Part shown: piece after piece, positions 24,852 to 33,991 of the stretch
Numbering within the stretch: position 1 is the stretch's first letter
Layout of the letters: every line of letters starts with the position of its first letter
Origin: Nitriliruptoraceae bacterium
GTDB taxonomy: Bacteria > Actinomycetota > Nitriliruptoria > Nitriliruptorales > Nitriliruptoraceae
Direction: 5' to 3'
DNA length: 44,931 nt
Assembly (NCBI GenBank): GCA_007133465.1
Contig: SLMP01000040.1
Location: forward strand, 1-44,931
Program-made: the position numbers and the translations under genes
Notes under the pieces: model-generated
What the model was told of the DNA's origin: nothing
The model's database searches: none
Seen by the model: only the letters and a program-made list of their open reading frames with translations

Positions 24852-26420
24852 GTGCCGCTGGACCACCTGCCGCAGACGCGGTTCGCGCCGACGCGAGGCG
24901 CTCGGCTCGCCTACCAGGTCTTCGGCGATGGCGACCACACCGTGGTCGCCATCCCACCCACCGCGCAGAACATCGAGCTGTCCTGGGAACAGCCGGCGGT
25001 GCGCGCCATGCTGGAGCGCTTCGCCTCCTTCAGCCGCTACCTCCACTTCGACAAGCGCGGGACGGGCTGCTCCGACCGCAGCGGTCGCATCGCCGACCTC
25101 GATGAGCGGGTGGACGACCTTCGGGCCGTGATGGACGACGCCGGGATCGAGCACGCCCACCTGTTCGGCAACTCCGAGGGTGGACCGATGTCCCTGCTGT
25201 TCGCCGCCACCTACCCGGAGCGGGTCGACAGCCTGATCCTGTTCGGGACCGGCGCGACCCTGCTGCCGCCGGACCTCGGCGCGGCGCAGCTCGCCGAGCA
25301 ACGCGCCGGGGCGGTGCGATACGCCGCGCGCTGGGGCACCGAGGACTCGCCGGTCGCGGCCGGCATGGCGCCGACGCTCACCGCCCAGGACCCCACCTTC
25401 CCGGCCTGGCACCGTCGCTACGAGCGCTACGCCGCCAGCCAGGACTCGCTGCTCGAACTGCTCGAGCTCTCCTTCACCGTGGACGTACGCGCCGTCGTGC
25501 CGTCGATCCAGCACCCCGTGCTGGTGATCCACCGCACCGACGATCGGGTCATCCCCGTCGCCCGCGCCCGGGAACTGGTTGCGCTCCTACCCAACGGCAG
25601 GTTCTTCGAGCAGCCCGGCGAGGATCACTTCTCGTACGCCGGGGACGTCGACGGGTGGATGGACGAGTTCGAGCGCTTCGTGACCGGGACCGTGCGGTCG
25701 CAGCCGGTTGTCGCCGGACGACGACCGACCGTGCGCATCACCACCCTCGGGCGGTTCGCCGTCACGGTGGACGGCCAGGAGGTGTCGGCCGCCGCGTGGG
25801 GCTCCCGGCGCGCTCGCCAGCTGTGCAAGCGGCTCGTCGCCGCTCGGGGGTGGCCGGTGACCCGGGATGAACTCTTCGATCTGCTGTGGCCGGAGGAGAC
25901 CGACCGCAGCCGGCTCGGTGCCAGGCTCTCGGTCCAGCTCTCCGGGGTCCGCCGGGTGCTCCGGGGGGGCGTGATCGCCGATCGGCAGAGCGTGCGGCTG
26001 GACCTGCACGAGGTCGACACCGACCTCGAGGCGCTGTTCCGCGCGGAGGGCGACGCGGCGATCGTCGCCGCCCACCCCGGCGCGTTCCTCCCCGACGATG
26101 TGTACGAGACCTGGACCGAGGGCACCAGGGCGGAGGCCCAGGCCCGCTTCGTCCCGAGCGCCCGTCGCGAGGCGCGCCGGCTGCTGGACGGCGACCAGCC
26201 GCAGGCGGCCGTCCGATTGGCGCTCCGACTCCGCGAGATCGACGGCTACGACGAGGAGGCCCACCGGCTGCTGATCACCGCGCTCGACCGGGCAGGTGCG
26301 GCCACCGAAGCCGAGCGTGCCCGGGCCACCTACCGTGCCGCGATGCAGGAACTCGGCGTACGCGTGGACGCGCCCGACAGCTCCAGCGCGCCCGGGTCGG
26401 CCCGCCGGAAGGTTCCCTGA
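24852..26420 (+). CDS. Alpha/beta-hydrolase fused to a BTAD (SARP-like) DNA-binding regulator
   Basis: A 522-residue cytoplasmic protein. Residues 10-275 form an alpha/beta-hydrolase with nucleophile GNSEGG (Ser108), an acid at Asp230/Asp231 and catalytic His259 (GEDHFS), so the triad looks complete. Residues 295-390 are a winged helix of the OmpR/SARP kind (ITTLGRFAVTVDGQEV to SVQLSGVRRVL), followed by the bacterial transcriptional activation domain helices (about 395-505). The hydrolase half resembles those fused to adenylate cyclases. Such a fusion suggests a one-component sensor in which ligand binding or hydrolysis drives DNA binding. GTG 24852 gives the full hydrolase domain. Heptamer repeats before the cupin gene, inside the end of this gene, and before the secreted-protein gene are its likely targets. 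Confidence 0.82.
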   Translation: MPLDHLPQTRFAPTRGARLAYQVFGDGDHTVVAIPPTAQNIELSWEQPAVRAMLERFASFSRYLHFDKRGTGCSDRSGRIADLDERVDDLRAVMDDAGIEHAHLFGNSEGGPMSLLFAATYPERVDSLILFGTGATLLPPDLGAAQLAEQRAGAVRYAARWGTEDSPVAAGMAPTLTAQDPTFPAWHRRYERYAASQDSLLELLELSFTVDVRAVVPSIQHPVLVIHRTDDRVIPVARARELVALLPNGRFFEQPGEDHFSYAGDVDGWMDEFERFVTGTVRSQPVVAGRRPTVRITTLGRFAVTVDGQEVSAAAWGSRRARQLCKRLVAARGWPVTRDELFDLLWPEETDRSRLGARLSVQLSGVRRVLRGGVIADRQSVRLDLHEVDTDLEALFRAEGDAAIVAAHPGAFLPDDVYETWTEGTRAEAQARFVPSARREARRLLDGDQPQAAVRLALRLREIDGYDEEAHRLLITALDRAGAATEAERARATYRAAMQELGVRVDAPDSSSAPGSARRKVP

Positions 26421-26437
26421 AGGGCGCTGGGCAGACT
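26405..26437 (+). promoter_or_regulatory. Direct-repeat activator site and -10 before the cupin gene
   Basis: CGGAAGG (26406-26412) and CTGAAGG (26417-26423) are 11 bp apart, and 8 bp later CAGACT (26432-26437) serves as -10. The cupin ATG is 7 bp after the -10, so the mRNA may be leaderless. The first ten bases (CGGAAGGTTC) are identical to the site at 24120. Confidence 0.6.
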
Positions 26438-26444
26438 CACCGGC

Positions 26445-26951
26445 ATGTCCACCACCACGCCCGCCCGAGCTCCCGAGGTGATCCCACCCGGCTCGGGACA
26501 CCACCTGCACTTCCTGAACCACCTCGCGACCGTGAAGGTCCGCGGCGGCGAGGACGGAGCACTCAGCGTCGTCGAGTTCGCCGCCCCCCGGGGGCTCGGC
26601 CCACCACTCCACCGTCACGACGACGAGGACGAACTGTTCGTCGTACTCGCCGGTGAGGTCGCCTTCCATTGCGGTGACGAGCGTCTGGTGACCGGCGCGG
26701 GTGGGGTGGCCTTCCTCCCCCACGGCGTGCCCCACACCTTCCAGGTGCACTCCGACATCGCGAGCTTCGTGTGCGTCACCGGCTCGCGTGTCCGGGCCCC
26801 CCGGTTCGACCGGATGGTCGCGGCGCTCGGGACCCCCACCGCGACGGCGACCCTTCCCGAGCCGGGCCCGATCGACCCCGGTCGGGTCGCCGACATCTGC
26901 CTCGACCACGGCATCCAGGTACTCGGGCCACCGCCGGCGCCCCTCGACTGA
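26445..26951 (+). CDS. Cupin-domain protein, quercetin-dioxygenase-like
   Basis: A 168-residue single-cupin protein. Cupin motif 1 is PLHRHDDEDELFVVLAGE with metal ligands His56, His58 and Glu63. Motif 2 is GGVAFLPHGVPHTFQ, with His88-His93 nearby. The metal set is therefore complete and enzymatic activity is possible. The extra N-terminal GSGHHLHFLNHLATVKV is common in the quercetin 2,3-dioxygenase-like subgroup. It follows the hydrolase-BTAD gene by 24 bp, but its own repeat-containing promoter suggests it is a target of that regulator. Substrate unknown. Confidence 0.82.
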   Translation: MSTTTPARAPEVIPPGSGHHLHFLNHLATVKVRGGEDGALSVVEFAAPRGLGPPLHRHDDEDELFVVLAGEVAFHCGDERLVTGAGGVAFLPHGVPHTFQVHSDIASFVCVTGSRVRAPRFDRMVAALGTPTATATLPEPGPIDPGRVADICLDHGIQVLGPPPAPLD

Positions 26952-27122
26952 TCGACGACCTCGTTCGTCGCTCAGGGCCAGACCTCGCGCCCCTCCGGGT
27001 CCGTGAGGCGGACGGAGCGCAGCCACCGGTCGCTGGTCGGCGTCACGTCAGACTGCCGGCTTCTCCCGTGCGTGGCGGGACCGGACGAACGCCGGGGTCG
27101 CGTCAGGGCGCGGCTCCCGAGG

Positions 27123-27767
27123 TCACCAGCTCACGACCGGGGCCTGCCTTGACCAGTTCCGCTCCTCGAGTTCGTCGAGGAGGAACACAGCGAGGTCGCG
27201 GCGCCCGAGAGCCGTCCCGGTCTCCCCGCCGACGTGCGCCGCGACCCGGACCCGGCCGCGGAGCTGCCCGTCGGTGAGTCGTGGGACCCGGACCACGGTC
27301 CAGTCACGTTGCCTTGCGGCGATCGCCGCGACGGCGGTCTGCCCATCCTCCAGGATCGCCGGCTGAGCCAGCCGCATGACGCCACGGATGGCGCGATCGG
27401 CCACCCCGGGCTGGTCTCCCGGGACCCGCACCCCCGCACCGGTGAGGAAGACGAGCCGGCCACCGCCGTGTCGTTCCATCGCGGGGAGCAGCTCGCGCAT
27501 CACCTGCCCGCGCAGATCCTTCGGCCCGCCCTTGACCGGTCCGGTCACGTCGACGACCGCATCGACCCCGGTGAGCAGCCCCTCGAGCGCCCGCGGGTCC
27601 ACCGCGTCCCCTTCGACGACCTCGAGCCGGCCGTGGCCCACCGGCAGCAGCCGCTGCGCCTTCACACGGTCGCGGGCGAGGACCCGGAGCCGATGTCCAC
27701 GCTGCAGCGCACCGTCGACGAACGGCACGCCCGTCCGCCCCGTCCCACCGAGTACGGCGACCTGCAC
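27123..27767 (-). CDS. NAD(P)-binding NmrA/SDR-like protein
   Basis: 214 residues, atypical short-chain dehydrogenase with N-terminal VAVLGGTGRTG (GGxGxxG dinucleotide motif) and a Rossmann fold with GDAVDPRALEGLLTGVDAVVDVTG. The catalytic YxxxK is absent, as in NmrA-like redox sensors and NAD(P)H-binding proteins. It starts at GTG 27767, preceded by AGGAGG. It is divergent from a MarR gene with two operators between them, so it is probably repressed by that MarR. Confidence 0.82.
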   Translation of the reverse strand: MQVAVLGGTGRTGVPFVDGALQRGHRLRVLARDRVKAQRLLPVGHGRLEVVEGDAVDPRALEGLLTGVDAVVDVTGPVKGGPKDLRGQVMRELLPAMERHGGGRLVFLTGAGVRVPGDQPGVADRAIRGVMRLAQPAILEDGQTAVAAIAARQRDWTVVRVPRLTDGQLRGRVRVAAHVGGETGTALGRRDLAVFLLDELEERNWSRQAPVVSW

Positions 27768-27800
27768 CCGCGAACCTCCTGTACGCGTCCGGACTACCTT

Positions 27801-27815
27801 GTCAATGAGGTTGAC
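27801..27815. promoter_or_regulatory. MarR-type operator, copy 1
   Basis: GTCAATGAGGTTGAC: arms GTCAA/TTGAC with a 5-bp spacer. It lies between the divergent NmrA-like and MarR genes. Confidence 0.7.
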
Positions 27816-27838
27816 GGTAGCGCAGCAGCGGCCTCACC

Positions 27839-27853
27839 GTCAATCTGGTTGAC
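27839..27853. promoter_or_regulatory. MarR-type operator, copy 2
   Basis: GTCAATCTGGTTGAC has the same arms and spacing as copy 1, 38 bp away. The TTGAC half-sites also resemble -35 boxes in both directions (minus strand TTGACG, 18 bp, TACCGT), so binding would block both promoters. Confidence 0.7.
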
Positions 27854-27877
27854 GAACGACGACGCCGAGGAGATGCC

Positions 27878-28354
27878 GTGAGCGGACCTCGCCCTGCATC
27901 GCTCCCACCCGGGCGCCTGGCGGCCGAGCTGTTGGCCGCGAGCGCCTGGTTCGACGGTGCGCTGCTCGCTCGACTCGCGCAGCGGGGCTGGCCCGAGCTG
28001 TCCCCGACCCGCTCGCGCGCCTTCCTCGCGCTCTCTCGCGGCCCGATCCTGGTCAGCCAGCTCGCCGGGGAACTGGACGTGTCACGTCAGGCCGTGCACA
28101 AGTTGCTCGACGGCCTCCAGCGCGACGGACTCGTCGAGCGACGGCCCGACGAGCGGGACCGACGCGCGCAGCGGGTCGTGCTCACCGACCGGGGGCTCGC
28201 TCTGGCACGCGACGCCGGCGGCATCCTGGTCGAGCTCGAGGACGAACTCGCTCGCCGCATCGGCGCTCCACACGTCCGAGCACTGCGTGCCGCGCTCGCG
28301 CACGACCGCGGACCCACCCCCACCGACGCCGGACCGTCGCCCGCGCCGGGGTGA
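27878..28354 (+). CDS. MarR-family transcriptional regulator
   Basis: 158 residues; a winged helix at about 45-115 with LVSQLAGELDVSRQAVHKLLDGLQRDGLVERRPDERDRRAQRVVLT. The DERDRR wing is the family hallmark. Flanking helices would form the dimer. GTG 27878 follows GAGGAG. It likely represses itself and the divergent NmrA-like gene, being relieved by a small aromatic or oxidant ligand as usual for the family. The C-terminal Pro/Ala tail is short and unstructured. Confidence 0.88.
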   Translation: MSGPRPASLPPGRLAAELLAASAWFDGALLARLAQRGWPELSPTRSRAFLALSRGPILVSQLAGELDVSRQAVHKLLDGLQRDGLVERRPDERDRRAQRVVLTDRGLALARDAGGILVELEDELARRIGAPHVRALRAALAHDRGPTPTDAGPSPAPG

Positions 28355-28368
28355 GCAGCGACGCGCGC

Positions 28369-28545
28369 TCAGCGACGGGACGACACGTCGGATCCGGTCC
28401 GGGCGTCGATGGCGACGCCCACCAGCAGCCCGACGGCGGCGCCGACCAACGGGACCCACCACCCGTTCGTGAACAGCATCGGCCCGACGACGATGCCGAG
28501 CGCCGCCCCTGCCGTGATCCCGAGACCTGCCCCGACGTTCCTCAC
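28369..28545 (-). CDS. Small two-helix membrane protein
   Basis: 58 residues starting at GTG 28545, which has GAGGA at a proper distance; the open frame to 28593 lacks one. Two hydrophobic segments rich in Gly and Ala (AGLGITAGAALGIVVGPMLF and WWVPLVGAAVGLLVGVAI) are followed by a short polar tail. It is convergent with the MarR gene, 14 bp apart. The function is not recognised. Confidence 0.65.
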   Translation of the reverse strand: MRNVGAGLGITAGAALGIVVGPMLFTNGWWVPLVGAAVGLLVGVAIDARTGSDVSSRR

Positions 28546-28661
28546 GGTGCTCCTCGTCCACGGGGTGCCACCTCCGAGCGAACCAGACGGCACGTGCTAG
28601 GCAGCAGGGGCGACCGACCCGCCGGCGCAAGTAGGCTCCCCGGGCTTCGACAGGGGACCCC

Positions 28662-29504
28662 GTGAGCGCAGCCGACCCACCCACCTCGCACCCGCAAGGG
28701 CGTGATCGGCTGGTCTGGTTCGACGTCTCCGCGGGCGCCGCCGGCGACATGCTGTGCGGGGCGCTCGTCGGCGCTGGCGTGCCGCTCGCGGTCCTGCAGG
28801 ACGCTGTCGACGCGGTCGTTCCCGGCCTCGTCCGCTGGGAGCGAGCCGACGTGCGCCGCGCAGGTCTGATGGCGACCGCGGTGACCGCGCACATCGACCC
28901 CGACGACGCAGCCGAGCGCGCCTGGGGCCACATCCGCGACCTGCTCGCCGGCGCCGGGCTGCCCCCGCCCGTCCGCGGCGCGGCAGCCGCCGTCTTCACC
29001 CGCCTGGCCGAGGTCGAGGCCGCGGTCCACGGGGGCGCGGTCGACGACGTCCACCTCCACGAGGTCGGCGGGCTCGACGCCATCGGGGACGTGGTCGGGG
29101 TCGCCGCCGGCCTGCACCACCTCGGCGTCACCGAGGTGGTTGCCGGCCCGCTCGCGGTGGGCAGCGGGGCGGTCCGTACGGCGCACGGCGTGCTGTCGGT
29201 CCCCGTGCCCGCGGTGGTGGGGCTCTGCGCGGGCTGGCGGATCGAGGCCGGAGGGATGGGCGAGCTCACGACGCCCACCGGCGCGGCGCTGGTCACGACC
29301 CTGGCCCGGGCGTGCGCGCCGTTGCCGGCCATGACGCTCGAGGCCAGCGGGGTCGGCGCCGGCCGCCGCGAGACCTCCGAGCGCGCCAACGTGGTCCGGG
29401 CCCTCGTCGGGACGGCAGCGCCCACCTCCGAGGCCGGGACCGCACCGGACCCGACCGAGGTCGTCGTCGGGGCCACCGTCGACGACCTCGGCCCACGCCG
29501 GTGA
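28662..29504 (+). pseudogene. larC: Truncated nickel-pincer cofactor protein LarC (DUF111)
   Basis: The 280-codon frame matches the N-terminal two thirds of LarC, which inserts nickel into the pincer cofactor of lactate racemase-type enzymes. It shows WFDVSAGAAGDMLCGALV, HLHEVGGLDAIGDVVG and TTPTGAALVTTLA. It stops at TGA 29502-29504 where relatives, from memory, read DPRLWPGVL; here DLGPRR-stop-PGVLQALLDAG continues in the same frame for about 15 codons. The TGA therefore stands where Trp (TGG) is expected. The LarC2 part is then absent and sequence like another gene follows. In Lactobacillus LarC needs a programmed frameshift, but here the frame does not change, so that does not explain the break. 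Likely a decayed gene. Confidence 0.75.
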
Positions 29505-29544
29505 CCGGGGGTGCTCCAGGCGCTGCTGGACGCCGGCGGCGCCG

Positions 29545-29829
29545 GCGACACCTTTCCCGGGCGGGTGCCCCCGGCGCTGCGAGGCCACGGAGGAGCAGGC
29601 CACCGCCTACCGTCGCAACCTCGTGTTCGAGATGGCCCGGATGGCGACCGAGGACGGGCTGACGATGACCCTGCACCCCGGGGTGCGGCGCCACCACCAC
29701 CGCCCCTCCTGCGTGGCGTTCGGTGGGGACACCGGGCCCGACGGCCGCGCGGACCACGCCGAGCCGCAACTCGGCGCCGACGTCGTGACGTCCGTCGCCG
29801 ATCGGGCCCGTGGTCTGGGGGCCCGATGA
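29545..29829 (+). pseudogene. Remnant resembling glucuronate isomerase (UxaC)
   Basis: From 29581 the frame reads EATEEQATAYRRNLVFEMARM, then ATEDGLTMTLHPGVRRHHHRP and FGGDTGPDG. That pattern resembles the 'RMSVEDGLVMTLHPGVxRNHH..FGxDTGxD' region of uronate isomerases. The preceding residues (TFPGRVPPALR) seem to be in a different frame, so there is at least one frameshift near 29575. The start and the last third of the enzyme are missing. The stop overlaps the gluconokinase ATG (ATGA). Uronate isomerisation next to a gluconate kinase would make sense in sugar-acid catabolism. Identity is from memory of the motif. Confidence 0.5.
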
Positions 29830-31412
29830 CCGACGCGACCCGCTGCCCCGCCGCGGTCGTCCTCGGCCTGGACGCCGGCACCACCGGCACCAAGGTGGTC
29901 GCCTTCGGGCTCGACCACCCCTGGCGCCGGGTGACGATCCGCGAGTACCCGTTGCTCCAGCCCGAACCGGGGCAGCAGGTCCAGGATCCCACCGTGGTCC
30001 TGGATGCCATCGTCGGCGCACTGGCGACCTGCGTCGCCGCCTGTGGCGACGCCGAGGTGGTGGGGCTCGCGGTGGGCACCGCGATGCACGGTCTGGTCGG
30101 GCTCGACCGGTACCGCCGGCCGGTGACGCCGCTGGTGACCTGGGCCGACGACCGCGCCGCGAAGGAGGCCCGATCGCTGCGCGCGAACCCCGTCGGCCGC
30201 TCCCTGCACCAGCGCACCGGCACCCCGATCCACCCGATGTCGCCCCTGACGAAGCTCATGTGGGTCGCCCGCCACGAACCGGAGCTGGCGGCCGAGGTCC
30301 GCTGGTGGCTCGGGATGAAGGACCTCGTCCTGCTGGCACTGACCGGCGAGCTCGTCACCGAGCGCTCCTCCGCGTCCGGTTCGGGCCTGCTCGAACTGGC
30401 GACGGGGACGTGGGATGCCACGGCGCTGGAGCTGGCCTGCATCGACGCCGAGCAACTGCCGCCGGTCGAGGCGCCCACCGCGACCCGCCCGCTCACCGCC
30501 GAGATGGCGGCGCGCACGGGCCTGCCCGTCGGGCTGCCGGTGGTGCTCGGCGCCGCGGACGGCCCCCTCGGCAATCTCGGCACCGGGGCCGTCCGCCCCG
30601 GTCAGGTCGGCCTGTCGCTCGGGACCAGTGGGGCGGCGCGGGCGATGGTGCCGCGCCCGCCCACCGAGCTCCACGACGCGCTGTTCTGCTACGCGCTCAC
30701 CGAGGATGCGTACGTGGTCGGCGGCGCGGTGAGCAACGGGGGCATCGTCGTGCGCTGGGCCGGCGACTCCCTCGCCCCGGACGTGAAGGCCACGCCCCTC
30801 CAGCACCGGGATGCCGCGCTGCTCGAGCTCGCCGCGACGGCCCCGGCCGGGAGCGACGGGCTCATCATGCTCCCCTACCTGCTCGCGGAGCGCGCTCCGC
30901 TGTGGGACCCCGACCTGCCCGGCGCGTACCTGGGGCTCCGCCGCCGCCACACCCGGGCGCACCTGCTCCGAGCCGCCGTGGAGGGTGTCAGCCTGCAGCT
31001 GTCGACCATCGTCGACCAGCTCGAGCTTCTCGAACCCGTGACCGAGGTCCGCGTGACCGGCGGCGCGTTCCGCTCCACCCTGTGGCGGGAGGTGCTGGCC
31101 GGGGCACTCGGGCGCCCGATCACGGTCGTCGGGCAGGCCGAGGGTTCCGCGCTCGGCGCCGCGGCGCTCGGCCTCGTCGCGCTCGACCGGGCCACGGACC
31201 TGCCGGCGGCGCTGGCCGCGCTCGCGCCCCCCGACCACGCCGCGGACGAGACCACCGAGCCGGACCCGGCGCTGGTGGCCGCCTACGACCACACGCGCCG
31301 GTCGATCGCGACGACCGTCGAGCAGCTCGACGCGGTCGCCCGACTGTTCGCCGCCGCGCCCTCCCACCTCCCGCTCTCCACGACCACCTCGGCGACCGTC
31401 CCGGGGACCTGA
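29826..31412 (+). CDS. gntK: Gluconokinase, FGGY family
   Basis: A 528-residue cytoplasmic kinase that phosphorylates D-gluconate with ATP to 6-phosphogluconate. It has the FGGY N-terminal phosphate-binding motif LGLDAGTTGTKVVAF (residues 13-27), the gluconokinase-type HPMSPLTKLMWVARHEPE (about 138-155), the C-terminal motif GTSGAARAMV and the FGGY signature area VTGGAFRSTLWREVLAGALGRPI (about 416-440). Length is usual for the family. Translation starts at ATG 29826, overlapping the stop of the uxaC remnant by 4 bp. It appears intact although both upstream neighbours are broken. Confidence 0.85.
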   Translation: MTDATRCPAAVVLGLDAGTTGTKVVAFGLDHPWRRVTIREYPLLQPEPGQQVQDPTVVLDAIVGALATCVAACGDAEVVGLAVGTAMHGLVGLDRYRRPVTPLVTWADDRAAKEARSLRANPVGRSLHQRTGTPIHPMSPLTKLMWVARHEPELAAEVRWWLGMKDLVLLALTGELVTERSSASGSGLLELATGTWDATALELACIDAEQLPPVEAPTATRPLTAEMAARTGLPVGLPVVLGAADGPLGNLGTGAVRPGQVGLSLGTSGAARAMVPRPPTELHDALFCYALTEDAYVVGGAVSNGGIVVRWAGDSLAPDVKATPLQHRDAALLELAATAPAGSDGLIMLPYLLAERAPLWDPDLPGAYLGLRRRHTRAHLLRAAVEGVSLQLSTIVDQLELLEPVTEVRVTGGAFRSTLWREVLAGALGRPITVVGQAEGSALGAAALGLVALDRATDLPAALAALAPPDHAADETTEPDPALVAAYDHTRRSIATTVEQLDAVARLFAAAPSHLPLSTTTSATVPGT

Positions 31413-31652
31413 GCGCCCCGCTCGACGAGGAGGTCGACGTCGTGCTGCTCGATCGGGAGGTCACGGCGCGGCTCGACGGTGACTCCGACGCCGACCTCGA
31501 CCGCTCCGAACGGCTGTCGTCCGACGAGTTGCTGGCGGCCGCGCACGCGGCGCGCACCGCTGCGAGCCCTGACCGGCCTGAAGGTCGGGCAACCGCACGG
31601 GGGCGACGCCTACCTTGCCGGGGGGTATCGGATCCCGGAACGAGGTCGGCGA
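31413..31652 (+). other. Unassigned 240-bp stretch after gluconokinase
   Basis: After the gluconokinase stop the same frame stays open and reads protein-like for about 50 codons ([20 protein letters not shown] and then [20 protein letters not shown]), but without a start. It may be a decayed end of another gene. A TACCTT -10-like hexamer (31611-31616) lies before the thiolase gene. Confidence 0.35.
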
Positions 31653-32861
<1,209 letters not shown>

Positions 32862-32863
32862 CC

Positions 32864-33766
32864 GTGGCCACGAGGAGGAGGGGCGGGTCGACGGAGCAGG
32901 TGCTCGTCGCTGGCGCCGGCGCGATGGGATCGCAGATCGCCGTGGTGTGTGCGCTGGCGGGTCTCGAGGTGGGCCTCTACGACGTCGACCCCGCCATGCT
33001 CACCCGGGCGGACCGCGAACTGCGCGATCGGATGTCCAAGCAGATCGCGAAGGGCCGACGCACCGCCGCGGAGGTGGACGACGCGTTCGCCCGGCTCCGC
33101 ATGGACACCGCGCTGTCGGCGCTGACCGGCGTCGACCTGGTCATCGAGGCAGTGGTCGAGAAGCTGGAGGTCAAGCGGGCGCTGTTCGCCGAACTCGACC
33201 AGCGCTGCCCACCAGGGACGATCCTCGCGAGCAACTCGTCGAGCTTCGTGCCGTCGCAGATGGCCCACGCGACCGCGCGTCCGGACCGGTTCGTCAACCT
33301 CCACTTCTTCAATCCCGCGCTCGTGATGCGCTGCGTCGAGGTCGTGCGCGGTCCGGAGACCTCCGACGCGACCGTCGAGGCGGCGATCGATCTGGTCGAG
33401 CGGATCGGCAAGCTGCCGGTCGTGCTCGACAGGGAGATCCCGGGGTTCGTCGCCAACCGGATCCTCAACGCCGTACGCGACGAGGCGATCGGGCTGCTCG
33501 AGGGCGGCTACGCGTCGATCGAGGCGATCGACACCGCGTGCCGCACGGCCCTCGGCTACCCGATGGGCCCGTTCGAGCTCATGGATCTGACCGGTATCGA
33601 CATCGGGTACCTGACCAAGCAGGCCCGGTTCGAGGAGACCGGCGACCCCGCCGACGCCCCGTCCGCGACGGTGCGGGCGAAGGTCGAAGCGGGCCACCTC
33701 GGCCGCAAGACCGGCCGGGGCTTCTACACCTACGACGAGCACGGCAACCGGACCCGGCCGACCTGA
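32864..33766 (+). CDS. 3-hydroxyacyl-CoA dehydrogenase (3-hydroxybutyryl/adipyl-CoA type)
   Basis: 300 residues, NAD-dependent oxidation of 3-hydroxyacyl-CoA. It has the Rossmann motif VLVAGAGAMGSQIA, the SNSSSFVPSQMA stretch and the catalytic His in NLHFFNPALVMRCVEVV with the downstream Glu in that motif, then the C-terminal dimer domain with GRKTGRGFYTY. The GTG at 32864 follows GGGAG and lies 2 bp after the thiolase stop, so the two are cotranscribed. The domain plan matches PaaH/Hbd. The upstream open frame is a shadow of the thiolase. Confidence 0.9.
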   Translation: MATRRRGGSTEQVLVAGAGAMGSQIAVVCALAGLEVGLYDVDPAMLTRADRELRDRMSKQIAKGRRTAAEVDDAFARLRMDTALSALTGVDLVIEAVVEKLEVKRALFAELDQRCPPGTILASNSSSFVPSQMAHATARPDRFVNLHFFNPALVMRCVEVVRGPETSDATVEAAIDLVERIGKLPVVLDREIPGFVANRILNAVRDEAIGLLEGGYASIEAIDTACRTALGYPMGPFELMDLTGIDIGYLTKQARFEETGDPADAPSATVRAKVEAGHLGRKTGRGFYTYDEHGNRTRPT

Positions 33767-33826
33767 GGGCGGCTGACCTCGACGTGCGCCCGGCGAGGTC
33801 GCAGCCCGCGGCCCGACGTCGAGCGG

Positions 33827-33855
33827 TTGACAGCGACGCCGAGCTCCCGGATGGT
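33827..33855 (+). promoter_or_regulatory. Candidate promoter of the heme peroxidase gene
   Basis: TTGACA (33827-33832), 17 bp, GATGGT (33850-33855). The gene starts 136 bp downstream. Confidence 0.4.
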
Positions 33856-33991
33856 GGCACCGCAACGTCACGCGGTCGTCGCCGTGGGGAAGCTCGACGT
33901 CGTAGCCGGCCAGGGGTGCCGCGGAGACGTCTGGACGAGCACGTCCGCTCACGGCACCGGCCGCCCGCACTCGACCCGTGAGGAGACGCCC

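Noticed and set aside
25587-27026. 479-codon minus-strand frame
   Set aside because: Antisense to the hydrolase-BTAD and cupin genes; low-complexity composition.
28662-29550. Programmed frameshift or selenocysteine in larC
   Set aside because: The frame is the same on both sides of the TGA, no LarC2 follows, and no selenocysteine stem is evident; decay is simpler.
28082-30583. 833-codon minus-strand frame
   Set aside because: Ser/Arg/Thr-rich shadow across larC, the uxaC remnant and gluconokinase.
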